The translations under genes were made by a program, and so were the position numbers. Positions 7,592 to 13,849 of a stretch of 14,873 nt of DNA are shown one piece after another. This DNA is from Actinomycetales bacterium Ga0077552. GTDB lineage: Bacteria; Actinomycetota; Actinomycetes; Actinomycetales; Microbacteriaceae. Below the pieces are notes generated by a model, which saw only the letters and a program-made list of their open reading frames with translations, was not told the origin of the DNA and ran no database searches. The stretch lies in assembly GCA_001464255.1 (NCBI GenBank), contig LNFD01000165.1:1-14873 (forward strand). The letters run 5' to 3'. Position 1 is the first letter of the stretch; every line of letters starts with the position of its first letter.

Positions 7592-7978
7592 TCAGTCTTT
7601 CTCGATCGTGAGCGTCCACGTGGCGTCGCCCTGCTCGCCCTCGAGGTCGATCGAGGCCGTGTCGCGCGTGTACGGCCCGGTGAGGGTCGCCGCCCCCGTC
7701 TCGAAGGCGATCGCGATGGCGATCTGGCCGTTCTCGACCTTCCAGCGGTCGGTGTCGTCGTCGTACGAGCCCTCGTTGTAGGTGAAGGCGAGCCCGCCGT
7801 CGGCCTGGAACTCGAAGCCCCACTCGTCGCCGTCGGAGTCGGTGCCAGTCCAGGTCGTGCCGACGAGCTCTTCGCCCGTCGAGGGGTTGAGCACCTCGGA
7901 GATCTGCGCGCAGCCCGAGGTGCCGGCCACGAGCGTGAACGCGAGAACGGCGGTGGCGAGGATGCGCAGTCGGGTCAT
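7592..7978 (-). CDS. Small lipoprotein, function unknown
   Basis: A 128-residue protein. MTRLR is followed by a hydrophobic stretch and TSGC (Cys23), a lipobox-like signal, so it is probably lipid-anchored on the outer face of the membrane. The -3 position is Thr, a little off the usual pattern. The mature part (about 106 residues) is beta-rich with repeated strand patterns (LVGTTWTGTDSDGDEWGFEFQ, WKVENGQIAIAIAF, ATWTLTIEKD). This suggests a small beta-barrel or META-like fold that describes a solute-exposed protein; no catalytic motif is visible. The reading frame is open further upstream through the tRNA, but ATG at 7978 with TACGCT six bases before it is the natural start. Confidence 0.78.
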   Translation of the reverse strand: MTRLRILATAVLAFTLVAGTSGCAQISEVLNPSTGEELVGTTWTGTDSDGDEWGFEFQADGGLAFTYNEGSYDDDTDRWKVENGQIAIAIAFETGAATLTGPYTRDTASIDLEGEQGDATWTLTIEKD

Positions 7979-7984
7979 GCGCCC

Positions 7985-7990
7985 AGCGTA
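7985..7990 (-). promoter_or_regulatory. -10 box of the lipoprotein gene (leaderless layout)
   Basis: TACGCT, then six bases, then ATG (7978), so transcription would start at or next to the start codon. No Shine-Dalgarno sequence is present. The -35 region is not recognisable. Confidence 0.5.
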
Positions 7991-8012
7991 CCGATTCGAG
8001 CAAAGCGGGCCC

Positions 8013-8031
8013 CGCGAAGCGTCGCTTCGCG
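8013..8031. repeat. 8-bp inverted repeat between tRNA-Glu and the lipoprotein gene
   Basis: CGCGAAGC-GTC-GCTTCGCG. It lies just past the tRNA-Glu terminator and about 23 bp upstream of the lipoprotein -10. It could be a second terminator hairpin or an operator. Confidence 0.45.
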
Positions 8032-8042
8032 CGTTAACCAAC

Positions 8043-8072
8043 GAAACCGCCCGGAAGAGTCCGGGCGGTTTC
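8043..8072 (-). terminator. Rho-independent terminator of tRNA-Glu
   Basis: A perfect 12-bp stem, GAAACCGCCCGG with CCGGGCGGTTTC, and a 6-nt loop. On the minus strand it begins 5 nt past the tRNA 3' end and runs out into TTTCGTTGGTT. Confidence 0.88.
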
Positions 8073-8077
8073 GGTTG

Positions 8078-8150
8078 TGACCCCAGCGGGATTCGAACCC
8101 GCGTTACCGCCGTGAGAGGGCGGCGTACTAGGCCGCTATACGATGGGGCC
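8078..8150 (-). tRNA. tRNA-Glu (anticodon CTC)
   Basis: A 73-nt cloverleaf. The acceptor GGCCCCA pairs with TGGGGTC (one G-T wobble) and the discriminator is A. The anticodon stem CCGCC/GGCGG closes the loop CTCTCAC with anticodon CTC, which reads GAG. The T arm is CGGG-TTCGAAT-CCCG. The 3' CCA is not encoded. It has its own promoter (8168-8196) and terminator (8043-8072). Confidence 0.96.
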
Positions 8151-8167
8151 GCGTTCGCAACCACACG

Positions 8168-8196
8168 ATTATGCCACAGCGGGCACACCCCGACAA
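8168..8196 (-). promoter_or_regulatory. Promoter of tRNA-Glu
   Basis: TTGTCG (8191-8196), a 17-bp spacer, then CATAAT (8168-8173) on the minus strand. The expected start point near 8161 is about 11 nt before the tRNA 5' end. This is the clearest vegetative-type promoter in the window besides the one before the CsoR-family gene. Confidence 0.75.
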
Positions 8197-8213
8197 AACC
8201 GGGGCCGCGCGGG

Positions 8214-8232
8214 GGTTCGGGGGCTGCGAACC
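8214..8232 (-). terminator. Possible hairpin terminator after the lipid kinase
   Basis: GGTTCG-GGGGCTG-CGAACC, a 6-bp stem with a 7-nt loop, 14 nt past the lipid kinase stop. A 10-bp palindrome CCGGGCCCGG (8231-8240) overlaps it. No T-tract follows. Confidence 0.4.
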
Positions 8233-8245
8233 GGGCCCGGCCGGC

Positions 8246-9148
8246 TCAGGCGAGCACCCGCAGACCGCCCGCATCCATCGTGATGTCGACCGGCAGCGGC
8301 GCGATGCGCTCGCCGTCGGCGTAGGCCACGACGCCTTCGGCCTCGACCCGCACCGAGGCGGCGCGGTGCACGACGACGCGCGGATCGGTCACGTGGGTTC
8401 CGGCGAAGACCCGGGGGTAGATGCGCAGGAACGCGAGGCGGCCGAGGGGCCGCACGAGCACCACGTCGAAGAGGGCGTCGTCGAGCCGCGCATCGGGCGC
8501 GACCTTCATGCCGCCGCCGAACGAGAGGTTGTTGGCGACGGCGACGAGCAGCGCGCGCTCGCGGTGCACGACGCCGTCGAGCGTGAGGGTGTACTCGAGA
8601 GGCCGCAACCGGGCGAGCTCGACGAGCAGCGCGATCGTGTAGCGACTGCGTCCGCGCGGGCGGGTCATGCGGTTGGCGCGCTCGTTGACGAGGGCGTCGA
8701 AGCCCGCCGAGAGGATGCACGCGAAGCGCGAGCGGCCGCCCGCGAACCCGATCGTGCCGGCATCGATCGTACGCGCCGGCCGCTGCAGCGCGGCCGCGAG
8801 GGCCTCGATCGCCGACTCGGTGTCGTCGACGGGGATGCCCAGCCCGCGCGCCATGTCGTTGCCGGTGCCGCTCGGCACGAGCCCCAAGGGCACGCGCGAG
8901 CCCTCGAGCGCCTGCACGCCGAGGTTGATCATGCCGTCGCCCCCGACCACGACGAGGGCGTCGGGCTTCTCGGCGACGGCGGCGCGCGTGGCGTCGAGCA
9001 GCTGGGCGAAGTCGGGCTCGATGAGGCTCGTCACCTCGTGGCCGAGACCGCGCAGGGTCGTGACGACCGCCGGGCCGACCTCGCGCCCGCGACCGAACGA
9101 GGCGTTCGGGTTGATGGCCACGACGATGCGCTTCGACGACGATGTCAT
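8246..9148 (-). CDS. Diacylglycerol/lipid kinase family protein
   Basis: A 300-residue protein of the DAGK catalytic family (DgkB/YegS/sphingosine-kinase type). The nucleotide-binding motifs VVVGGDGMIN (Gly69-Asn75) and PSGTGNDMARGLG (92-104) are intact; the usual GGDGT Thr is Met here. The N-terminal INPNASFGRG loop (12-21) and the second beta-rich domain (RRFACILSAGFDALVNE, NNLSFGGGMKVAPDARLDDALFDVVLV, ADGERI) are complete, and the length is normal. It probably phosphorylates diacylglycerol or a related membrane lipid at the cytoplasmic face of the membrane. GATAAT lies six bases before the ATG, so a leaderless transcript is likely, and the 40-nt gap also allows read-through from the regulator gene upstream. 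Confidence 0.92.
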   Translation of the reverse strand: MTSSSKRIVVAINPNASFGRGREVGPAVVTTLRGLGHEVTSLIEPDFAQLLDATRAAVAEKPDALVVVGGDGMINLGVQALEGSRVPLGLVPSGTGNDMARGLGIPVDDTESAIEALAAALQRPARTIDAGTIGFAGGRSRFACILSAGFDALVNERANRMTRPRGRSRYTIALLVELARLRPLEYTLTLDGVVHRERALLVAVANNLSFGGGMKVAPDARLDDALFDVVLVRPLGRLAFLRIYPRVFAGTHVTDPRVVVHRAASVRVEAEGVVAYADGERIAPLPVDITMDAGGLRVLA

Positions 9149-9154
9149 GCGCTG

Positions 9155-9160
9155 ATTATC
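9155..9160 (-). promoter_or_regulatory. -10 box of the lipid kinase (leaderless layout)
   Basis: GATAAT, six bases, then ATG at 9148. There is no Shine-Dalgarno sequence in the gap and no clear -35. Confidence 0.5.
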
Positions 9161-9188
9161 GCGCCCCGCGAGCGCCCCGACGCACGCG

Positions 9189-9470
9189 TCAGCTGCCGCG
9201 GTTCTGCTGCAGCTCGTAGACGGCCAGCAGCTCAGCCATGGCCTTCTCGCGCTCGTCGCCGCCAGCCTCGAACATGTCGCTCACGTGCGTGCGCAGGTGG
9301 TTCTCGACGAGCAGCTTGTTGAGGCTGCGCAGGCTCTTCTGCACGGCGAGCGACTGCGTGATGATGTCGACGCAGTACTCGTCGTTCTCGATCATCTTCT
9401 CGATGCCGCGCAGCTGGCCCTGCAGGATGCGCGAACGGTGCAGCGCCCGCTTCTTGATGTCGTCGATCAT
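9189..9470 (-). CDS. CsoR/RcnR-family metal-responsive (or formaldehyde/persulfide-type) repressor
   Basis: A 93-residue all-helical protein of the CsoR/RcnR/FrmR (DUF156) family: KRALHRSRILQGQLRGIEKMI opens helix 1. The ligand positions are Cys33 (EYCVDII), His58 and His62 (NHLRTHV). Copper CsoR proteins have Cys-His-Cys at these places, so the third ligand is His here, as in RcnR (Ni/Co). FrmR-like sensing is also possible. It probably represses its own gene through the GC-rich palindrome between its -35 and -10. No metal efflux pump lies next to it in this window, so its main target is unknown. The divergent neighbour is a metallo-beta-lactamase-fold protein. Confidence 0.9.
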   Translation of the reverse strand: MIDDIKKRALHRSRILQGQLRGIEKMIENDEYCVDIITQSLAVQKSLRSLNKLLVENHLRTHVSDMFEAGGDEREKAMAELLAVYELQQNRGS

Positions 9471-9476
9471 CCGACC

Positions 9477-9505
9477 AAAATACCCCCCGGGGGTATTTTC
9501 GTCAA
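9477..9505 (-). promoter_or_regulatory. Promoter with embedded operator of the CsoR-family gene
   Basis: On the minus strand: TTGACG (9500-9505), a 17-bp spacer, TATTTT (9477-9482), six bases, then ATG at 9470. The spacer and -10 form a perfect 11-bp inverted repeat (arms AAAATACCCCC and GGGGGTATTTT, one base between) spanning 9477-9499, the typical TAnCCCCC/GGGGGnTA CsoR-family operator. Bound repressor would block RNA polymerase directly. Start at the A of ATG implies a leaderless mRNA. Confidence 0.85.
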
Positions 9506-9528
9506 GGGTGCGAAGCGGACGCGCTGAC

Positions 9529-9534
9529 TACAGT
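9529..9534 (+). promoter_or_regulatory. -10 box of the MBL-fold gene (leaderless layout)
   Basis: TACAGT, six bases, then ATG at 9541. The CsoR-type operator ends about 30 bp upstream, near the expected -35 region, so the repressor could also affect this promoter; that is inference. Confidence 0.5.
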
Positions 9535-9540
9535 GTGCCC

Positions 9541-10179
9541 ATGATCATCACGAAACGCGAGCACGCGTGCCTCGTCGTCGAGCACTCCGGCAGCACCCTC
9601 GTCATCGACCCCGGCAGCTTCACCGCGCCGTTCGCCGCCGAGAACCTCGCCGCCATCGTGATCACCCACGAGCACGGCGACCACGTGACGCGCGAGCACC
9701 TCGACCGGCTGCTGGGCGCCGCGGCCGGGCCGGTCGAGCTCTTCGCGCCCGCGGGGGTCGCAGCCGCGCACCCCGACTACCACTGGCAGATCGTCGACGG
9801 CGGCGACCTGCGCGCGGCCGGCCCCTTCGCGCTGGCCTTCTCGGGCGGCCACCACGCCACGATCCACCGCTCGATCCCGATCGTCGACAACGTCGGTGTC
9901 TTCGTCAACGAGACCCTCTACTACCCGGGCGATTCGTTCACGGTGCCGCCGGGGGCGGTGGATGTGCTCGCCGTGCCGGCGAGCGCCCCGTGGCTGAAGA
10001 TCGGCGAGGTCATGGACTACCTCGACACCGTGCGCCCGCGCCGCGCCTTCCCGACGCACGAGCGCGTGAACTCCGACGCCGGCAACGCTATGGCGAACGC
10101 GCGCATCACCGCAGTCGTCGAAGCGCACGGCGGCAGCGTGACGGTGCTGCAACCGGGCGAGTCGCTCGAGCTCGACTAG
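9541..10179 (+). CDS. Metallo-beta-lactamase-fold hydrolase (UlaG-like)
   Basis: A 212-residue protein with the metal-binding motif THEHGDH (His42, His44, Asp46, His47), then FSGGHHATIH, YPGDSF and FPTHE, the order and spacing of a compact MBL-fold enzyme of the UlaG/YtnP-like group. The substrate is unknown; such proteins hydrolyse phosphodiesters, lactones or similar bonds. A longer frame runs upstream through the divergent repressor gene, but the ATG at 9541 with MIITKREHACLVVEHSGSTLVIDPG is the natural start. Its TAG stop overlaps the stop of the opposite-strand gene at CTAG (10176-10179). Confidence 0.88.
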   Translation: MIITKREHACLVVEHSGSTLVIDPGSFTAPFAAENLAAIVITHEHGDHVTREHLDRLLGAAAGPVELFAPAGVAAAHPDYHWQIVDGGDLRAAGPFALAFSGGHHATIHRSIPIVDNVGVFVNETLYYPGDSFTVPPGAVDVLAVPASAPWLKIGEVMDYLDTVRPRRAFPTHERVNSDAGNAMANARITAVVEAHGGSVTVLQPGESLELD

Positions 10180-11143
10180 CCGACCGACGCCGCGCGCGGG
10201 CGCGCCCGGCGCGCGCCCGCGGCGAGCACAGCGAGCGCGGTGGCGAGAGCGGCCGCGGCGATGGCGAATCCGATCGACAGCGGATCGACTGGCCGCGCAG
10301 AGCCTGCATCGTCACGAGCCCGACGACCGCGAGGTACGCACCCGCGCCGGTGAGCACGAGCCCGCGGCGCACGAACGCGTCGCGCAGCAGGGGCGCCCGG
10401 CGGGCACCGGCCTCGAGCAGCAGCGCGAGCAGGGGCAGAGCCTGCAGCGCGTGCATGCCGATGAAGTGCGGAATGCGGAGGTCTCCGGCGATCGTGCTCC
10501 AGCCGAGCAGGGGCAGGCCGGGGCCGCCGTCGGCGGTGCCGACCGCGTGCGCCCCCGCGATGCCCTGGAAGTCGTTCAGCTGCTCGGCGGTCGGGCCCGT
10601 CATGAGGAAGGCGAGCCCCATGCCGAGCAGCGAGATCGCGACGCCCGTGCGGATGGCGGCCTGCCGTGCGGGGTCGGCGCCGGGGTTGCGCCACAGCGCT
10701 ACGGCGGCGACGAAGGTGGCGACCCAGAGCGTCGTGATCGCCGCGGCCATGATCGACCACAGCGTGGTGGCGAGCGGGGTCGAGACGTTGAAGTGGCTCG
10801 TGATGCCCGCGGCGGCCGCACCGACGATGACGACGAGCTCGATCGCGAGCGTCACGGCGATGACGGTTCCCGCCCACCAGGCGGCACGCTGCCAGCGCGT
10901 GAAGTGGCCGATGATCCACGCCCAGGTCACGGCGTAGAGCACCCCCGAGATCGCGAACTTCAACGGTTTCTCCCACAGGTTCACGCCGAGCAGCTCGCGG
11001 TCGTCGACGAGGTAGCCCACGAGCGTCGCCACAGACAGGGCGGCGAGCAGGATGCCCAGCACGAGCAGCGGGCGGTGCCAGCGGCTCGGCGGCAGGTCGA
11101 GGCGCCAATCGGCGGCGGTCGGGGCGGGAGCGGTGGTGGTCAT
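10176..11143 (-). CDS. Multi-spanning membrane protein of unknown function, frameshifted at about 10288-10292
   Basis: The start MTTTAPAPTAADWRLDLPP at 11143 overlaps the MerR stop (TGATG). The protein has about eight hydrophobic segments and distinctive loops: LLGVNLWEKPLKFAISG, SHFNVSTPLATTLWSIMA, and DLRIPHFIGMHALQALP with two conserved-looking His residues that could bind a cofactor such as haem (inference). The first frame is good to about residue 285 (VTMQALRGQ), then turns basic and low-complexity. The other frame, VDPLSIGFAIAAAALATALAV, gives the expected last helix and ends at 10176. One missing base near GGCCAGTCGAT explains it; the length is 3n+2. I recognise no named family. Co-transcription with a MerR regulator suggests induction by that regulator's ligand. 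Confidence 0.72.
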
Positions 11144-11823
11144 CAGCAGTCCTCGTCGGTCGTGGTGGCGGACCCGGGGGCGGGGACGCCCTCGGGCAGG
11201 GGGAAGCGGCGGAACGACTCCGCCTCTTGAGCGATGCGACGCAGCCCCGCGAAGAGCGCGTCGCCGAGCACGGTGCCGACGACGACCACGTTGGTCATCT
11301 CGGTCTCGTCGGGAGCGGCGGCGACCGCCGCGAGATCTGCGCACGCGACGAGGTCGGCAGCCTCGGCGTAGGGCTCGAGCACGGCGTGCAGGCGCTCCTG
11401 GCCGAGCGCGGCGTAGGTGTCGAGCACGCGCGCCGCGAGGGCGAGGCCCGGGTTGTTCGGATACACCTGCCAGCCCCGCGCGGCGCAGAGCTGGGCGACG
11501 AGGCGGTCGCCCTCGGTGGGGGTGGGCGCGTCGTCGACGAGCGGCGCGGGCACCGTGACGGCGCGCTGGGCCACGCCGAACACCGAGCTGAGCGGCAGGG
11601 TGCCGGCGTCGACGGCGGCGACGACCTCGCGGGCGCGGGCGACGCTGAGCCCCCCGACCTCGAGCAGGGCGCGCACGAGCCGCACGCGGCGAACGTGCGA
11701 TTCGTCGTACTGCGCCTGGTTGGGGCTCGTGCGCTCGCCCGCGTGCAGCAGCTGCTCGCGCAGGTAGAACTTGAGCGTGGGCACCGTCGCGCCGGTCGTG
11801 GAGCTCAGCTCGGACATCCTCAT
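11143..11823 (-). CDS. MerR-family transcriptional regulator
   Basis: A 226-residue protein. Residues 1-70 form the MerR winged helix-turn-helix: MSELSSTTGATVPTLKFYLREQLLHAGERTSPNQAQYDESHVRRVRLVRALLEVGGLSVARAREVV. The remaining ~150 residues are an effector domain that lacks the Cys ligands of metal-sensing MerR proteins; it is Ala-rich and helical, so a small organic ligand is more likely (inference). The start is ATG at 11823, or ATG at 11817 two codons on; the -10 spacing favours 11823. The gene is preceded by a MerR-type promoter with a 19-bp spacer and palindrome, and its stop is coupled to the membrane protein gene. Confidence 0.9.
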   Translation of the reverse strand: MRMSELSSTTGATVPTLKFYLREQLLHAGERTSPNQAQYDESHVRRVRLVRALLEVGGLSVARAREVVAAVDAGTLPLSSVFGVAQRAVTVPAPLVDDAPTPTEGDRLVAQLCAARGWQVYPNNPGLALAARVLDTYAALGQERLHAVLEPYAEAADLVACADLAAVAAAPDETEMTNVVVVGTVLGDALFAGLRRIAQEAESFRRFPLPEGVPAPGSATTTDEDC

Positions 11824-11829
11824 GAGCAG

Positions 11830-11860
11830 ATAGTAGCACTATCGATAGTTCCGGTGTCTA
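11830..11860 (-). promoter_or_regulatory. MerR-type promoter with palindromic operator
   Basis: On the minus strand: TAGACA (11855-11860), a 19-bp spacer, TACTAT (11830-11835), six bases, then ATG at 11823. The spacer contains the perfect 12-bp palindrome ACTATCGATAGT (11838-11849). An over-long spacer with a central dyad is the hallmark of MerR-controlled promoters, where the regulator distorts DNA to activate. A plus-strand TATAGT (11859-11864) could serve the glycerate kinase from the same region. Confidence 0.75.
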
Positions 11861-11893
11861 TAGTCGGTTCTGCGGGCCTGGCATCATCGGGGC

Positions 11894-13030
11894 ATGCGCC
11901 GCCGCATCGTCATCGCGCCCGACTCGTTCAAGGGCACGCTCTCGGCGCGGGATGCCGCCCTCGCGTTCGCGGCCGGCTGGCAGGCCGAGCGGCCCGACGA
12001 CGAGCTGCTGCTCGTGCCGCAGGCCGATGGCGGCGAGGGCACGCTCGACGCCATCGCGCAGGCCTCCCCCGGCACGCCATGGCGCACCGCGCGGGTCGCC
12101 GGGCCCACGGGCGAGCCGCACGAGGCCCGCTGGCTGCTGCTGCCCGACGACCACGCCGTCATCGAGCTCGCCGAGTGCTGCGGCATCACGCTGCTGCCGC
12201 GAGGCGGTGACGGCTCTTCCGCGCTGGCACCCCTGAGCGCCTCGAGTCGCGGTGTCGGCGAGGCGATCGTGGCTGCGCTCGAGGCGGGCGCGAGGCGCCT
12301 CACTCTCGCGCTCGGCGGCTCGGCGTCGACCGACGGGGGGCTCGGGGCGCTCAGCGCGCTCGGGCTGCGTCTGCTCGATGCCGACAGTCGGCCGTTGCCC
12401 GACGGCGGCGGGGCGCTCGAGCACCTCGCCGCGATCAACCCCGTGCTGCTGCGCGCCGCGCCCACCGGTGGCACGACGCTGCTCACCGACACGACCGCCG
12501 TGCTCACGGGCCCGCGCGGCGCGGCCGCCGTCTTCGCGCCGCAGAAGGGCGCGAGCGCCGAGCAGGTCGCCGCGCTCGAATCCGGTCTCGCGCGCGCGGC
12601 CGCGATCGCGGGCGGCGACGAGCACCTCCGGCCGGGTTCCGGGGCGGCGGGCGGCACGGCGTGGGGGTTCGCGCGGTACTGGGGGGCGAGCATCCGCTCG
12701 GGGGCCGACGCCATCGCCGTACTCACGGGCCTCGACGCCGCCCTCGAGGGCGCCGACCTCATCATCACGGGCGAAGGGCGACTCGACGCCACGAGCCTCA
12801 GCGGCAAGGTGGTGGGCGGGGTGGCCGAGCGGGCATCCGCCGCCGGCGTGCCGATCGCGATCGTCGCCGGTCAGGCCGCCGCTGACACGGCGCGGGATGC
12901 CGAGGCCTCCAGCCTCGGCCGCGTGCTCACGCTGAGCGCCCTCGCCGGGTCGCGCGCCGCCGCGGTCGCCGAGCCGGATCGCTGGCTGCGCGCCGCCGGA
13001 GCAGCGCTCGCGCACGAGCAGAAGCCTTGA
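11894..13030 (+). CDS. Glycerate kinase (GlxK/GarK family)
   Basis: A 378-residue protein, the normal length for the type-I glycerate kinase family that phosphorylates glycerate with ATP (2-phosphoglycerate in most members) and feeds glycolysis. The motifs are IAPDSFKGTLSA at the start, ADGGEGTLDA, IELAECCGI, LALGGSASTDGG, VFAPQKGAS and DLIITGEGRLDATSLSGKV near the end. The usual DVxNP motif before LxGPxGA reads DTTAVLTGP, a mild departure. The start ATG at 11894 has only a weak CGGGG before it; a TATAGT 29 bases upstream could be the -10. It converges on tRNA-Gln with five bases or fewer between them. Confidence 0.93.
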   Translation: MRRRIVIAPDSFKGTLSARDAALAFAAGWQAERPDDELLLVPQADGGEGTLDAIAQASPGTPWRTARVAGPTGEPHEARWLLLPDDHAVIELAECCGITLLPRGGDGSSALAPLSASSRGVGEAIVAALEAGARRLTLALGGSASTDGGLGALSALGLRLLDADSRPLPDGGGALEHLAAINPVLLRAAPTGGTTLLTDTTAVLTGPRGAAAVFAPQKGASAEQVAALESGLARAAAIAGGDEHLRPGSGAAGGTAWGFARYWGASIRSGADAIAVLTGLDAALEGADLIITGEGRLDATSLSGKVVGGVAERASAAGVPIAIVAGQAAADTARDAEASSLGRVLTLSALAGSRAAAVAEPDRWLRAAGAALAHEQKP

Positions 13031-13034
13031 GAAG

Positions 13035-13106
13035 CTGGGGTGCCTGGACTCGAACCAAGAACAACTGAACCAGAATCAGCCGTGTTGCCAATTACACCAC
13101 ACCCCA
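13035..13106 (-). tRNA. tRNA-Gln (anticodon CTG)
   Basis: A 72-nt cloverleaf: acceptor TGGGGTG with CACCCCA, discriminator G; anticodon stem CTGA/TCAG with loop TTCTGGT, anticodon CTG reading CAG; T loop TTCGAGT. The 3' CCA is not encoded. It has no clear separate promoter; a minus-strand TAACAT at 13155-13160 is a weak -10 candidate 50 nt upstream. No T-rich terminator follows, since the glycerate kinase gene ends 4 nt away on the other strand. Confidence 0.94.
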
Positions 13107-13133
13107 TCAGCGCGACCGGGGCCGGGCTGAGGT

Positions 13134-13149
13134 GGCCCGCGAGCGGGCC
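13134..13149 (-). terminator. Hairpin between the membrane protein gene and tRNA-Gln
   Basis: GGCCCGC-GA-GCGGGCC, a perfect 7-bp G:C stem 12 nt past the stop of the minus-strand membrane protein gene. There is no T-tract. It is a candidate terminator. Confidence 0.4.
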
Positions 13150-13160
13150 GAGTGGCAATG

Positions 13161-13832
13161 TTACCCTACGGCCGGGGTGACGATGTACGACACCGTGCAC
13201 GCTCCGGCGCCGAAGCAGAGCACCTCGGCGGTGACCCCCATGCCCGTGCTCGTGCCCCGGTTCGAGCGCACCGCGACCGGTTCGCCTGACTCGCGCGCCT
13301 GCGTGATCGCTGACGCGAGACTCGCCGAGCTCGGCGCCGTGAAACCGTAGGCGGCCGACCGCTCGGCCACGAGCAAGTACGTCTCACGGAAGTCGCGAGC
13401 GCCCCGCTCTTCGACCCGCACCGACTGCAGTCGACCCCCGCTCGTCGACACCGTGAACTGCGGCGTCGTGAACAGCGCGCCGTTGGGCTCGACGTCGGTC
13501 GCGATGAGTACGAGACGGTAGTCGAGGTCGGTGACATGCGGGCCGACCGTGAGGGCTCCGTCGGCGGGCAGCCCGAGCGTCACCGCGTCGACGGGCGGTG
13601 AGCTCAGGTCGATGCGCGGCGTGCGGGCGGCTTCGATGTACTCCAGACCCTCTTCGGTGAACACCGACCAGTTGAGGTCGGTCACCTGATCGGTCTGGCC
13701 CGGGCCGGGGTCGGCGGTCAACCGAGGGGCGCCAAGGACGGCGAAGAGCACCGCGGCGATGATGACGACGCCGAGCACCGCGGCCGGCAGCCATCTGACC
13801 CACTCGGGGCGTCGCGAGAACTCATCGATCAT
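13161..13832 (-). CDS. Single-pass membrane protein with extracytoplasmic domain, function unknown
   Basis: A 223-residue protein. MIDEFSRRPEWVR is followed by a hydrophobic helix (residues 14-36, WLPAAVLGVVIIAAVLFAVLG) that acts as an N-terminal anchor. The remaining ~185 residues are predicted outside the membrane and are beta-rich (LDYRLVLIATDVEPNG, FTVSTSGGRLQSVRVEERG). Two cysteines close to the end, CFGAGAC, could form a disulfide. No catalytic motif and no known family is recognised. A longer upstream frame exists, but the ATG at 13832 with TACGCT six bases before it is preferred. It diverges from the cytochrome-b-like gene. Confidence 0.78.
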   Translation of the reverse strand: MIDEFSRRPEWVRWLPAAVLGVVIIAAVLFAVLGAPRLTADPGPGQTDQVTDLNWSVFTEEGLEYIEAARTPRIDLSSPPVDAVTLGLPADGALTVGPHVTDLDYRLVLIATDVEPNGALFTTPQFTVSTSGGRLQSVRVEERGARDFRETYLLVAERSAAYGFTAPSSASLASAITQARESGEPVAVRSNRGTSTGMGVTAEVLCFGAGACTVSYIVTPAVG

Positions 13833-13837
13833 GGGTC

Positions 13838-13844
13838 TAGCGTA
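13838..13844. promoter_or_regulatory. Overlapping divergent -10 boxes
   Basis: Plus-strand TAGCGT (13838-13843) stands six bases before GTG at 13850. Minus-strand TACGCT (13839-13844) stands six bases before ATG at 13832. The two boxes share five base pairs on opposite strands. AGGAGG occupies the plus-strand gap but abuts the GTG with no spacing, so it is unlikely to act as a ribosome site. Each -35 would fall inside the other gene. Confidence 0.5.
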
Positions 13845-13849
13845 GGAGG

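Noticed and set aside
6551..8080. 509-codon plus-strand frame opposite TerC
   Set aside because: Acidic/His-rich antisense of a membrane protein gene, and it runs through the lipoprotein gene into the tRNA terminator.
7979..8188. N-terminal extension of the lipoprotein frame upstream of 7978
   Set aside because: It would translate through tRNA-Glu and its terminator, and would bury the signal peptide inside the protein.
11858..13015. Long minus-strand frames opposite glycerate kinase
   Set aside because: They are antisense to a complete, motif-rich kinase gene, with compositionally biased translations.
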